A DNA stretch of 11,869 nucleotides from Gracilaria vermiculophylla (lineage: Eukaryota > Rhodophyta > Florideophyceae > Gracilariales > Gracilariaceae): contig JAHNZQ020000005.1 in the NCBI GenBank assembly GCA_019155205.2, forward strand, positions 85,837 to 97,705, in the 5' to 3' direction. The position numbers and the translations under genes were made by a program. This document shows positions 1-6,395 of the stretch, piece by piece. The notes below the pieces were generated by a model. That model saw only the letters and a program-made list of their open reading frames with translations, did not search any database and was not told the origin of the DNA. Each line of letters begins with the position of its first letter. Position 1 is the stretch's first letter.

Positions 1-2
1 CT

Positions 3-86
3 AATGGACATTATTATTTCACAAAAGAATTCAATACTCATGATATTTCAGAAGGATTTGTTATTTATGAAAAACTTTCTATTTAA
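3..86 (+). CDS. C-terminal tail of an unknown protein, cut by the window start
   Basis: Frame 3 is open from the window edge to TAA at 84-86 and encodes 27 residues ending in GFVIYEKLSI. Its mixed composition (Gly, His, Tyr, Phe, Glu, Asp) looks more protein-like than the other two frames. Too little is left to assign a family. It precedes a toxin gene, and elsewhere in the window an immunity gene is the last gene of each unit, so it might be the end of another immunity gene; that is a guess from position only. Confidence 0.45.
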   Translation, partial: NGHYYFTKEFNTHDISEGFVIYEKLSI

Positions 87-158
87 AAATATAACATAAA
101 CTATTTTTAGATACTTATGGGGTTAGACTGCATAGAAAATTTATTCAATTTAGTCCTC

Positions 159-195
159 TATAGTTGCTATATTAACTTTTTAATAAGTAACTATA
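159..195 (+). terminator. weak stem-loop after the partial gene
   Basis: TATAGTT at 159-165 pairs with AACTATA at 189-195 around a 23-nt loop that contains a T tract. It lies about 70 bases after the stop of the partial gene and could end or stabilise its transcript. The stem is short and AT-rich, so the call is weak. Confidence 0.2.
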
Positions 196-248
196 AGGAT
201 TTAATCTAGTTCTAACAATTGAGTATACCTTTAAAAGTAATCCAGATT

Positions 249-352
249 ATGGACTCTTTTTAAAGGTGAGATGGACTCTTTTTAAAGGTGAGATGGACTC
301 TTTTTAAAGGTGAGATGGACTCTTTTTAAAGGTGAGATGGACTCTTTTTAAA
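249..352 (+). repeat. 22-bp tandem repeat, four full copies plus a 16-bp partial copy
   Basis: Identical units start at 249, 271, 293, 315 and 337; the last breaks off after 16 bases. Each unit starts ATGGACTCTTTTTAA and ends AGGTGAG. Read on the plus strand, every unit holds a start codon, three codons and a stop (Met-Asp-Ser-Phe-stop). In the array each ATG after the first is preceded by AGGTGAG, and AGGTGA is complementary to the UCACCU of a standard 16S rRNA 3' end. The array ends about 80 bases before the colicin D-like gene. It may be a leader control element, a protein-binding array or an origin-type repeat; the sequence does not decide. Confidence 0.9.
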
Positions 353-372
353 GAGTATTCTTGCAATATTAT

Positions 373-402
373 TTGCTAATTCAAAAAAAAAAATAGTACA
401 AT
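373..402 (+). promoter_or_regulatory. possible sigma70-type promoter of the colicin D-like gene
   Basis: TTGCTA (373-378) and TACAAT (397-402) are separated by 18 bases, about 30 bases before the start codon. The spacer is mainly an A tract. Both boxes deviate from consensus, and the flanking DNA is so AT-rich that chance matches are likely. Confidence 0.25.
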
Positions 403-432
403 GCAGTATAAATACTATACCTAGAGTATTCT

Positions 433-1425
433 ATGAAAATTTATTCTAAACTTGGCGCGAAAATTCGAAATAATAAAACTAGAATTAAAAATGCCGTCGG
501 TATCGTTACTGTTGCAGTTGGACTAAGATATGGGAAAATTAATTCAATTCCCACTAGCTTATCCTCAAATTCTACTCAACAGGTTGAACGGTTACATAGT
601 TATGTTGAAGAAGATATACAAGTAATAAACACGAATAGTAAAGTTATTAAAACAGGTTCTGGAATTTTAATTAGTAATCAACAAATCTCCGAAGGTTCAA
701 AATCTGCTTTAGAAGTTCGTTGTGGCGATTTTAGAAAGTCAGGTCCCGGAGCTCGAGCAAAGGCTGATGCTCGTCGAAATGCGAAAGCTGGAAAATATAG
801 CTCGGGAAGTACTATAATTCCAGGTGCAGACGCATTAGTACCACAAAATACTTACTGTCGTTATCACCAAAATGCACCTTTGTCTTGCAAACCGAGAGTC
901 AAACTTGCAGATGGTCCATTTCAAGGTGATGGAGATAATAACCAACCACCTCCTGAAAATGGTAATTTTGATGCGAGTAAATATAAAGGCGGTCCATCCC
1001 CATTTGAAAAATATGAATATAAAGATCCAGCGGTTGTTGCACAAAACATTGGTTTTAATCAACCAAACCGTTTGAATAAGTCTTACGATAAACATGCAAA
1101 AGACTGTTTCGGTATTGTGGAGAATAGAAACAAAGAAAATCTAGAAAGTTTTAAAGGTGATATTAAAAATTTAGCTCAATCAGCCGACGAAGTATATACG
1201 GGTTCCTATAGATATGAGGACCCTGCTTATATTTTTTTAAAAGAAATCGATGAAAAGATGACTGCTGTTATTGTCAATGCAACTGATGGAGAGTACATTA
1301 CTTCGATTAATCCTACTCGTGGGCAAATGGAGGACTTACAATCAAATGGAAATATAGGATTAGATACTCGTCCATCTATGCAACTGACATTACGGCTTAG
1401 AGGTCCAAAAAATAGTAATTTATAA
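433..1425 (+). CDS. Toxin 1: colicin D-like tRNase with a short hydrophobic leader
   Basis: This 330-residue protein is probably a bacteriocin-type toxin. Residues 1-20 are basic, 21-33 form a short hydrophobic segment, 100-180 are a Gly/Pro/Arg-rich linker with several Cys, and about 205-310 match the colicin D C-terminal nuclease by eye. Visible signature residues are Lys220-His221-Ala-Lys-Asp (His221 at the place of the catalytic His), the following FGI, the basic RNKENLESF helix, the GSYR motif near 257 and Asn-Pro at 293-294. Colicin D cleaves the anticodon loop of arginine tRNAs; the same activity is inferred here. The protein is far shorter than colicin D and has no recognisable receptor-binding domain. 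The Ser-Gly-Trp element of colicin D is not preserved near 290. The start codon has no clear Shine-Dalgarno site. The immunity-like gene follows after 13 bases, which supports the assignment. Confidence 0.8.
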   Translation: MKIYSKLGAKIRNNKTRIKNAVGIVTVAVGLRYGKINSIPTSLSSNSTQQVERLHSYVEEDIQVINTNSKVIKTGSGILISNQQISEGSKSALEVRCGDFRKSGPGARAKADARRNAKAGKYSSGSTIIPGADALVPQNTYCRYHQNAPLSCKPRVKLADGPFQGDGDNNQPPPENGNFDASKYKGGPSPFEKYEYKDPAVVAQNIGFNQPNRLNKSYDKHAKDCFGIVENRNKENLESFKGDIKNLAQSADEVYTGSYRYEDPAYIFLKEIDEKMTAVIVNATDGEYITSINPTRGQMEDLQSNGNIGLDTRPSMQLTLRLRGPKNSNL

Positions 1426-1438
1426 CTAGGAATCAATT

Positions 1439-1915
1439 ATGAAATACAATTGCGGGGAACACATCCAGTTTCTTAATTATCAGCAAGAATTAAAGAAACA
1501 AAACAAGTCGCTAAGAACTCAAGATCCAATAAAATATTCGAAGTTACAAAAGTATTCAGCTAGAATTAGTGAATATCTTCATTGGTCCCAAAAGAATGAG
1601 TATTTACAATTAATAAAAGATTTTTTAAATTCCAAAATTGATGGCAAAGAATTTGACAAGAAATTTTCAAAAATGGTTACAGTAATTGAAAAAAAATCTA
1701 GCCTATTATTTCAAAATTATGAAGAGTTAAAACGTATTGAACCAAGTCCAAGATCTCTTGGATTCGGAACATGGATTTCGGAAATTTATCTTTGTTGCAA
1801 TGAGTTTTATGAGGACTATGACTTGAATGAAGGGGAAGATCCAGCTCTAAAAACAGAAGAACAACTTCGGGATGCTGTTAAGAGTTTATTTCCAGAAATT
1901 CAAAAATATTTTTAA
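1439..1915 (+). CDS. Immunity 1: colicin D immunity-like protein
   Basis: This 158-residue acidic, soluble protein has no signal peptide or membrane segment. Residues from about 55 to the end resemble the small colicin D immunity family: the FLNSKIDGKEFDKKF segment near 64, a central helix, an acidic stretch EDYDLNEGEDP near 128-138 and a final helix starting at EEQLRDAVKSLF. Members of that family block the tRNA-binding cleft of the nuclease with acidic residues, and inhibition of toxin 1 is inferred. It is longer than the classical protein because of an extra, basic N-terminal part of about 50 residues. AGGA lies 8 bases before the ATG, and the gene is 13 bases after the toxin stop, so the two are almost certainly cotranscribed. 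Confidence 0.78.
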   Translation: MKYNCGEHIQFLNYQQELKKQNKSLRTQDPIKYSKLQKYSARISEYLHWSQKNEYLQLIKDFLNSKIDGKEFDKKFSKMVTVIEKKSSLLFQNYEELKRIEPSPRSLGFGTWISEIYLCCNEFYEDYDLNEGEDPALKTEEQLRDAVKSLFPEIQKYF

Positions 1916-1931
1916 ATCCAAATCTTTAAAA

Positions 1932-1961
1932 GTTAAGCGTATGAAATTAGATACGCTTAAC
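1932..1961. terminator. hairpin after the toxin 1-immunity 1 operon
   Basis: GTTAAGCGTAT (1932-1942) and ATACGCTTAAC (1951-1961) form a perfect 11-bp stem with an 8-nt loop, 17 bases after the immunity stop. It has no T tract after it. It may end or protect the transcript. The arms carry the AAGCGTA motif that recurs upstream of recombinase 1, so it could instead be a protein-binding dyad. Confidence 0.55.
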
Positions 1962-1966
1962 CAATA

Positions 1967-2171
1967 GGACCAAAACACATTTATTTTCATTCTAGAGCCT
2001 TTAATCGGCCACTGAGAGCATATTTCATCATCTTTACAATTATTTTATCTTTTATCTCCAGCATTAAAACCTGCCCATTTTGGAATGAATTTTAGTTGAG
2101 TTTATATGAATACTTAAACTCGTAAATCCCCCTTCGGGCCTTATTAGAAGGCCCTCTCAGAAGACATTTCT
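1967..2171. other. spacer between convergent genes, partly shared with the spacer after immunity 2
   Basis: No coding frame stands out. GGACCAAAAC at 1967-1976 recurs at 7926-7935. The stretch from about 2039, with TTATTTTATCTTT and AAACCTGCCCATTTT, resembles the stretch from about 7705 with TTATTTTATCTTT and AAACCTGCTCATTTT. A GGCC-rich part before CTCAGAAG also has a loose counterpart near 7815. These look like remnants of one ancestral sequence after both toxin-immunity pairs. Confidence 0.45.
2136..2154 (-). terminator. GC-rich hairpin between convergent genes
   Basis: GGGCCTT (2136-2142) and AAGGCCC (2148-2154) form a perfect 7-bp stem with a 5-nt loop, 17 bases beyond the stop of the minus-strand gene. 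It is one of the few GC-rich patches in the spacer. It may stop transcripts from either side; no strong T tract follows on either strand. Confidence 0.45.
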
Positions 2172-3200
2172 CTAGTTGTTTGAGGGTTTCAATTGTTGAT
2201 AAAGTTTTGTCCGTCGAATACTTTCGTATTTGATGGAATATCCTTTCGATTGAACTAAACTATTTGGATCTGTGCTTTCATAATACTTCTTCAAAGATAT
2301 TTTCCCTTCCGCTTGAAGTTGAAATCCTCTTTGAATGATTTGAATCTTCTCTTCTTCTGAAATCTTTCCCAAAGTGATGAAATTTGGCTGATTTTGAGCT
2401 TTAGACTGATTAGAGGATAGATTATACTGCTGACTATCCGAAAGTGCCTTAAAATCGCTTTTAGAGGCATCTGAGAGGCTTTTTGACTTGGTTTCTTCAG
2501 CTTGCTGTTCAGTCAGAGATAACTCTTTCTGAAGATTCGAATGAATTTTAGTATCATTTTCTTGCAAATAAGAGCTTATATTCGGCTTCAGGGTAGTATT
2601 ATCCTGCTCACCAATTTTGACCGCTTGTGAACGCTCTAAGAGCTCGCTGAGAGCCTTTTTTATTTGTAATGGTTGATTCTGTTCACTTCGTTTCACAGAC
2701 GCTATCGCTTCCTGCTCTAATTGAATTATTTTTTCTTGAAGAGAATCAATTTGATTTTGAAGTGCTTTAATTTGATCTTCTAATATTTTGACTCGAGGAC
2801 TCGAACCTTGATAACTCTCACCGCTATCTGATCCAAATAAAAATTCTTGTAACGCTGCCTTTTGATTTTGGCGAATAATATTTTTGACTTTTCTCCAGAA
2901 AAAAGGTTGAAGATTAGTTTTTAGAATTTCATAATTTTCTCCCATTTGCATAATTTCTAAAGCATAGAGAAAAAAGCCTCGGAAAGAGCGTATTTTGCGT
3001 TGTTTGGAATCCAATTCTTGAATCACATCGATTGATTGATAGAGAAAATTGATATCAATGGATTTTTGAGCATACACGAACAGATAATAATTTTGATCAA
3101 CCTGAAAATAAGAAAAGAAAATATTTTGTTGGTTGAACTGATCGAAAATAGATGAGGAATCTGGAATTGGTTGTGTTTGAAAAAAGAAGATATTCTTCAT
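2172..3200 (-). CDS. Unknown 342-residue coiled-coil protein with a conserved-looking C-terminal basic domain
   Basis: I do not recognise a named family. Residues 1-120 look globular and aromatic-rich (FFFQTQ at 5-10, a Tyr/Phe-rich strand near 38-43, RSFRGFFLYALEIM at 71-84). Residues about 136-172 are a heptad coiled coil (ILEDQIKALQNQIDSLQEKI). Residues 190-275 are a low-complexity Ser/Gln/Lys linker. Residues 276-338 form a compact basic domain with EGKISLKKYYE, YSIKYESIRRTKLYQQL and a helix before it, which could bind DNA. There is no signal peptide or membrane segment. It is the only gene on the minus strand, reading away from the motif-rich spacer in front of recombinase 1. A plasmid maintenance, partition or regulatory role fits but is not shown. 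The stop is TAG. Confidence 0.75.
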   Translation of the reverse strand: MKNIFFFQTQPIPDSSSIFDQFNQQNIFFSYFQVDQNYYLFVYAQKSIDINFLYQSIDVIQELDSKQRKIRSFRGFFLYALEIMQMGENYEILKTNLQPFFWRKVKNIIRQNQKAALQEFLFGSDSGESYQGSSPRVKILEDQIKALQNQIDSLQEKIIQLEQEAIASVKRSEQNQPLQIKKALSELLERSQAVKIGEQDNTTLKPNISSYLQENDTKIHSNLQKELSLTEQQAEETKSKSLSDASKSDFKALSDSQQYNLSSNQSKAQNQPNFITLGKISEEEKIQIIQRGFQLQAEGKISLKKYYESTDPNSLVQSKGYSIKYESIRRTKLYQQLKPSNN

Positions 3201-3291
3201 AATATTTTGTATCTATATTTTAATAAGCGTAATTAATAATATTTAAGAAATGTTTATTTGTAAAGTATTATACATGATTATTTCTTCTACT

Positions 3292-3306
3292 AGAGTATTA
3301 TACTCT
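3292..3306. repeat. 15-bp perfect dyad
   Basis: AGAGTATTATACTCT reads the same on both strands around a central T. A related AGTATTATAC half lies about 30 bases before it. It resembles an operator for a dimeric regulator between the two divergent genes. Confidence 0.5.
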
Positions 3307-3317
3307 AATTAAGCTAA

Positions 3318-3344
3318 ATTAATTAATATTTTCTATTAATTAAT
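3318..3344. repeat. AT-only inverted repeat
   Basis: ATTAATTAATA at 3318-3328 and TATTAATTAAT at 3334-3344 are perfect 11-bp arms around a 5-base loop. It may be a DNA-unwinding or binding element; in such AT-rich DNA it may also be chance. Confidence 0.4.
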
Positions 3345-3757
3345 CTTATAAATATATTTGTTGGAGTTTAAAAGCTGCTAGTGAATGAAATGAGCAGTAA
3401 TAATAAGGGTTTTAGCTATTATTATAAATTACGCGTTATTAAGTATTAAATTTTATTAATTACAATTAATGAAGCGTAATAATAATATGCTGGGGATTTG
3501 AATGTATGATGAGGATTTGCCTGAAGTGGATGTAGCTTATTTAAAAAGAGTTAGACTAAGTTTCTAGAAGGTAATAACATACTACGTTTATTTACGCGTA
3601 ATATGTTATAATATGTATTTTGCCTTGTATTACAATGTACATAGTTGAAAAAGGTAAGTTATTTCTGAAAAATTTGTAGTCCTATTTGTTTATTAAGCGT
3701 ACTTTAAAATTAACTAAGATTAATTAGGCATGTTTAATGTATTTGTGTTTTTTTGGG

Positions 3758-3769
3758 GTAAAGTCTAAA
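3758..3769 (+). promoter_or_regulatory. conserved box GTAAAGTCTAAA before recombinase 1
   Basis: The 12-base sequence GTAAAGTCTAAA occurs 36 bases before the start of the -35 box and recurs exactly at 7898-7909 in front of recombinase 2. The surroundings are otherwise poorly conserved, so the box is probably functional: a regulator site or a crossover or accessory site of the recombinases. Confidence 0.5.
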
Positions 3770-3793
3770 TTAATCAATTATTTATATAAATAA

Positions 3794-3823
3794 TTGACAG
3801 TATCCGTACTTATAATTTATAAT
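3794..3823 (+). promoter_or_regulatory. consensus sigma70-type promoter of recombinase 1-Rep-like 1
   Basis: TTGACA (3794-3799) and TATAAT (3818-3823) are both perfect boxes with an 18-base spacer, about 40 bases before the start codon. It should be read by bacterial RNA polymerase or the plastid-encoded polymerase. Confidence 0.7.
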
Positions 3824-3864
3824 TTAAATTAAACTTATATTAATTTAAAACTGGGATTACTAAA

Positions 3865-4500
3865 ATGACTAAATACGGTTACACTCGGGTCAGCTCCAAA
3901 TCTCAAGAAAATAATTCTTCTTTGGAAGGGCAAAAACAACAATTAATTGAAAACGGTGTTTTAGAAAAAAACATCTTAGTAGAAGTTGGCTCCGCTGCTA
4001 ATGAAATTAAAAATCGCCCCATTTTTCAAACTTTAATCAATCAAAAACTTCAAAAAGGTGATGTCTTGATGGTAACCAAAATTGATCGATGCAGTCGAAA
4101 TACGCTTGAATTTTTGAAATTACAGGACATTCTTTTTAAACGGAAAATTGAATTTATTTCTCTGGATCTCCCACATTCGGATGATCCTGGTATCAACCGT
4201 TTGATTGCGACAACTCTTTCAAGCATTGCAGAGTTTGAAAATAACAGGCGAAAAAAACGCCAAGCCCAAGGAATCCGTGCTGCCCAAAAAGAAGGAAAAT
4301 ATCAGGGCCGAAAAACAATCATTAATAAAACTTTGATTCAAAAAGTTCAATACTTGAAAGAACGAAAAAACTTATCTGTTACGGATATTAGTAAGTTGAC
4401 TGGAGTAAGTACTCCTACTATTTATAAAGTCTTGAAAGAACATTTAGGCTACGTCTCTAATCGATTAGTTAAACTGGAGGAAATAAATGAAGCAAAATAA
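3865..4500 (+). CDS. Recombinase 1: small serine recombinase of the resolvase/invertase type (SerC-like)
   Basis: This 211-residue protein has the full layout of a small serine recombinase. The N-terminal catalytic domain opens with GYTRVSSKSQ; Ser10 in RVS is the expected nucleophile, with Arg8. The second active-site block TKIDRCSRNTLEF gives Arg75 and Arg78. The long E helix follows at about 110-140, and a C-terminal helix-turn-helix at about 155-195 (SVTDISKLTGVSTPTIYKVLKE) binds DNA. Such enzymes cut and rejoin DNA at short sites to resolve, invert or integrate elements. The length and the VGSAA and CSRNT motifs closely resemble, from memory, diatom plastid and plasmid SerC proteins. The start follows only a weak Shine-Dalgarno sequence. 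The gene overlaps the next one by 14 bases. No key residue is missing. Confidence 0.93.
   Translation: MTKYGYTRVSSKSQENNSSLEGQKQQLIENGVLEKNILVEVGSAANEIKNRPIFQTLINQKLQKGDVLMVTKIDRCSRNTLEFLKLQDILFKRKIEFISLDLPHSDDPGINRLIATTLSSIAEFENNRRKKRQAQGIRAAQKEGKYQGRKTIINKTLIQKVQYLKERKNLSVTDISKLTGVSTPTIYKVLKEHLGYVSNRLVKLEEINEAK
4476..4480 (+). promoter_or_regulatory. strong Shine-Dalgarno site inside the recombinase 1 gene
   Basis: GGAGG lies 6 bases before the ATG of Rep-like 1, within the last codons of recombinase 1. It fixes the start of the second gene and suggests coupled translation. The equivalent site before Rep-like 2 is AGGAGG at 8662-8667 with the same spacing. Confidence 0.8.
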
Positions 4501-6019
4501 ATTAACTTTCGAATCCGAAAATTTAGTTGTCGATTACATTTCTTTCAACATTCAGGGACTTGTTGACAGAAAACACATAGAAAAAATTGCAAAATATTTT
4601 TTTCAAATCTTAGGATTTAACTCCACTTTTGCCAAAGGTTCGACAGGAAAGGAAGAAGATTTATTTTTCGATTTTCAGAACCAACATCGAGTTTCTTTTA
4701 GATATTATCTTTATGCTTCAGAATACACTACTTACTGGAGTGGGACTAAAGTTGATTTCTCCGGCAAAAATGCAACTCAATTCTATACCATTATTAAACA
4801 ACAAAAGTTTGATTGGAATCTGTTTGACTTGAAAAACATCAAACTTGGCCGATTCGATTATTACTATTTTAGACCAATTACAGATGCACATAACGACGAT
4901 AAACTAAAATACTTTATGCAATCTTCTTGCGATAAAATCCTTACGAACTACAAACGAAGAAAGGTAACCTTTGGTCGTGAAGAAACAGGCTATGTCACAA
5001 GAATTGGTTCTCGGACAAGTTCTAATTATTACCGCATTTATCAAACAGAACAAGGAGTCAAATTTGAATTGGAATTAAAAAAACCATTAGTTAAATCATT
5101 TCAAAGTTTTTTATTTAATAACCAAATAGAAATCTTTGAACGGAAACTAGCTTTACATTTTTATAAACTTTCAATTAACCAAATTCAATTAAACTCTCCT
5201 TATACTGACTGGCTAGTTTCTTGGCTAAGGGAAATTATTCAAAAACCAGATCAAAATATTTTAGAAACAACTTATTTAGAAAATCATAGGTTGCTTTCTT
5301 TTGCTGAAAAAGAGTTAATTTACAATCTATTCCGTGTCTTAGCTTTTCTTCAATCTTGTCAAGCCAAACGTCAACCAATTATTATAAATGGAGATTCATA
5401 TTTTACAATCTCCTTCCCTTTAACAGATTTAGTTGATTACTTGGCTATGAGTAAAAAAAACAAGCGCCATACTAAAAAAGTTTCTAAAATGTTGCAGGAT
5501 TTTATAAACTTAGAACCTATTGTTCAAACTTTTTCTGATATTCATTTTCAAGCTTTAGTCCTCTTTCCCAGTATAAAAGTTCTACCGAGAGGTAGAATAT
5601 CGATTGTTTCTATGACTTTAGCAGAACAACTTTTTTCATATAATTTCCCATGTTATCTTACTAATTATTTTTATCAATGGAACAATAAATATCAATTCCA
5701 TGTTCAGTTTGAGATACTTTCAATAATGAGTACTTCTTCATTACAGAAACAATTTCATGTTCAACAGTTTTTAAAACAGTTTAATCTTTCTAATCAAAAA
5801 CAAACTGAGATTAAACGACTTATTATCCAATCAATTCAAGAGTTAGTTGAGAAACGGATTATTAAGTCATTCTTTCAAACAACTCAAAAAGATGGTTCTC
5901 TTAAAGTTCACACAAATCTTACATCTCAATTAATTACAAAAAGTAAAATTATATATTTAGAAGAAATTCTTCATTACAAATATTCCATTAATCAACTCAT
6001 TTATCAATTAGAAAGTTAA
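4487..6019 (+). CDS. Rep-like 1: probable plasmid replication initiator of the Rep_trans type
   Basis: This 510-residue protein is homologous to the product at 8674-10167, most clearly in residues 1-210. By eye that part fits the rolling-circle initiator family Rep_trans (PF02486): a strand ending LGRFD at 120-124, then GSRTSSNYYRIYQTEQGVKFELELKK at about 174-199, the family's pattern of Gly-Ser-Arg, an RIY core and an acidic FELEL strand. Such proteins nick and initiate replication or transfer of small plasmids. The C-terminal 300 residues are Lys-, Phe- and Ile-rich and not recognised; the catalytic Tyr cannot be named with confidence. As I recall, approximately 480-residue ORFs of unknown function accompany serC on diatom plasmids, and this may be their counterpart. 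Translation is probably coupled to the recombinase. A relaxase-like role is an alternative. Confidence 0.6.
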   Translation: MKQNKLTFESENLVVDYISFNIQGLVDRKHIEKIAKYFFQILGFNSTFAKGSTGKEEDLFFDFQNQHRVSFRYYLYASEYTTYWSGTKVDFSGKNATQFYTIIKQQKFDWNLFDLKNIKLGRFDYYYFRPITDAHNDDKLKYFMQSSCDKILTNYKRRKVTFGREETGYVTRIGSRTSSNYYRIYQTEQGVKFELELKKPLVKSFQSFLFNNQIEIFERKLALHFYKLSINQIQLNSPYTDWLVSWLREIIQKPDQNILETTYLENHRLLSFAEKELIYNLFRVLAFLQSCQAKRQPIIINGDSYFTISFPLTDLVDYLAMSKKNKRHTKKVSKMLQDFINLEPIVQTFSDIHFQALVLFPSIKVLPRGRISIVSMTLAEQLFSYNFPCYLTNYFYQWNNKYQFHVQFEILSIMSTSSLQKQFHVQQFLKQFNLSNQKQTEIKRLIIQSIQELVEKRIIKSFFQTTQKDGSLKVHTNLTSQLITKSKIIYLEEILHYKYSINQLIYQLES

Positions 6020-6121
6020 TTTAGTATTTTATTTTAGAAAATACACTTTAGAAAGTAGCGGAGTTAAACTTAGTCTCAACTTTGAAAAGAAAAATCCAAA
6101 AAATTAGCTAAATTTATAATC

Positions 6122-6150
6122 TTGACACTCTAGTTGGAGCCAAGTATTAC
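6122..6150 (+). promoter_or_regulatory. promoter in front of the hairpin and toxin 2
   Basis: TTGACA (6122-6127) and TATTAC (6145-6150) are 17 bases apart. Transcription would start near 6157, inside the TTACGCGTAA palindrome (6157-6166) and just before the strong hairpin. It lies 270 bases before toxin 2 and is the best promoter candidate for it, if readthrough occurs. Confidence 0.5.
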
Positions 6151-6166
6151 GCGGGATTACGCGTAA
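6147..6166. promoter_or_regulatory. double TTACGCG motif overlapping the promoter
   Basis: TTACGCG at 6147-6153 is followed by the perfect palindrome TTACGCGTAA at 6157-6166, the same ten bases as at 3592-3601. Its place on the -10 box and likely transcription start is where a repressor would bind. Confidence 0.5.
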
Positions 6167-6243
6167 AAAGCACTCAGAAATTACCCCATTTCAATAGGTT
6201 ACAAAATGATCCACCACATGGATCATTTTGTAACCTATTTTTT
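6157..6243 (+). ncRNA. candidate short leader or regulatory RNA
   Basis: A transcript from the promoter at 6122-6150 would reach a strong terminator-like hairpin after about 40 bases and end near 6243, giving an RNA of about 87 nt. It could be a regulatory RNA of the plasmid copy-control kind or an attenuated leader of toxin 2. The evidence is only the spacing of promoter, stem and T tract. Confidence 0.3.
6193..6243 (+). terminator. perfect 20-bp hairpin followed by a T tract
   Basis: The arms 6193-6212 and 6220-6239 are exact reverse complements around a 7-base loop (ACCACAT), and six T residues at 6238-6243 follow. This has the form of an intrinsic terminator for the recombinase 1-Rep-like 1 transcript and for the short RNA. 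The right arm is also the first part of the 33-bp tandem repeat. A single-strand origin or other replication hairpin is possible given the Rep-like neighbour. Confidence 0.7.
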
Positions 6244-6294
6244 ATCCAAAATGGATCATTTTGTAACCTATTTTTTATCCAAAATGGATCATTT
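6220..6294 (+). repeat. 33-bp tandem repeat, two full copies plus a 9-bp partial copy
   Basis: Units start with GGATCATTT at 6220, 6253 and 6286. The first two are identical over 33 bases; the third stops matching after 9. Units contain the right arm of the hairpin, so each extra copy could pair with the single left arm and give alternative RNA structures. On the plus strand the repeats are in frame in a 42-residue ORF (6218-6346) with no ribosome site. The array ends about 100 bases before toxin 2. Confidence 0.9.
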
Positions 6295-6395
6295 CTTTTA
6301 TTATAAAATTATTTCAAAACATATCAAAAGACTCTCTGTCGAATGAAAATTTTTCTTACAACTTATAAATATTCAATAATACAACAAAAATACTT

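Larger units (their letters stand above)
3225..3701. promoter_or_regulatory. recurring AAGCGTA / TTACGCGTAA motifs
   Basis: Copies are AAGCGTAA at 3225-3232, TTACGCGTTA at 3429-3438, AAGCGTAA at 3473-3480, the perfect palindrome TTACGCGTAA at 3592-3601 and AAGCGTA at 3695-3701. Further copies lie at 1932-1961 and 6147-6166. GC-containing words of this kind should be rare in DNA this AT-rich. They could be iterons, repressor operators or recombinase accessory sites. Confidence 0.5.
3201..3864. other. divergent AT-rich spacer, candidate origin or control region
   Basis: This 664-base gap separates the minus-strand gene from recombinase 1. It holds two dyads (3292-3306 and 3318-3344), five copies of a motif with an ACGCGT or AAGCGTA core, a conserved box (3758-3769) and a strong promoter (3794-3823). 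The only reading frame worth naming is 3502-3567, a 21-residue frame beginning MYDEDLPEVD after a GGGGA; it could be a small peptide or chance. The combination of AT-rich DNA, short repeated motifs and divergent flanking genes is typical of plasmid origins, but no known origin type is recognised. Confidence 0.5.

Noticed and set aside
249..352. CRISPR array
   Set aside because: The units are directly adjacent with no variable spacers, and no cas gene is present. The same holds for the 33-bp and 17-bp repeats.
835..1095. Minus-strand ORF inside toxin 1
   Set aside because: It is the antisense of the linker and start of the nuclease domain, with a composition dominated by Ile, Phe and Trp that is typical of antisense frames. 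The same applies to the minus-strand ORFs at 1227-1436 and 6684-6896 and to the plus-strand shadows at 872-1075, 4629-4832, 6697-6918 and 8798-8983.
3502..3567. Small gene of 21 codons beginning MYDEDLPEVD
   Set aside because: It has a plausible GGGGA upstream, but it is too short and unrecognised to support as a gene. It is mentioned in the spacer entry.
6218..6346. 42-residue ORF with an 11-residue repeat (MDHFVTYFLSK)
   Set aside because: The repeat length of 33 bases is a multiple of three, which keeps the frame open by itself. No ribosome site precedes it, and the start lies in the loop and right arm of a strong hairpin.
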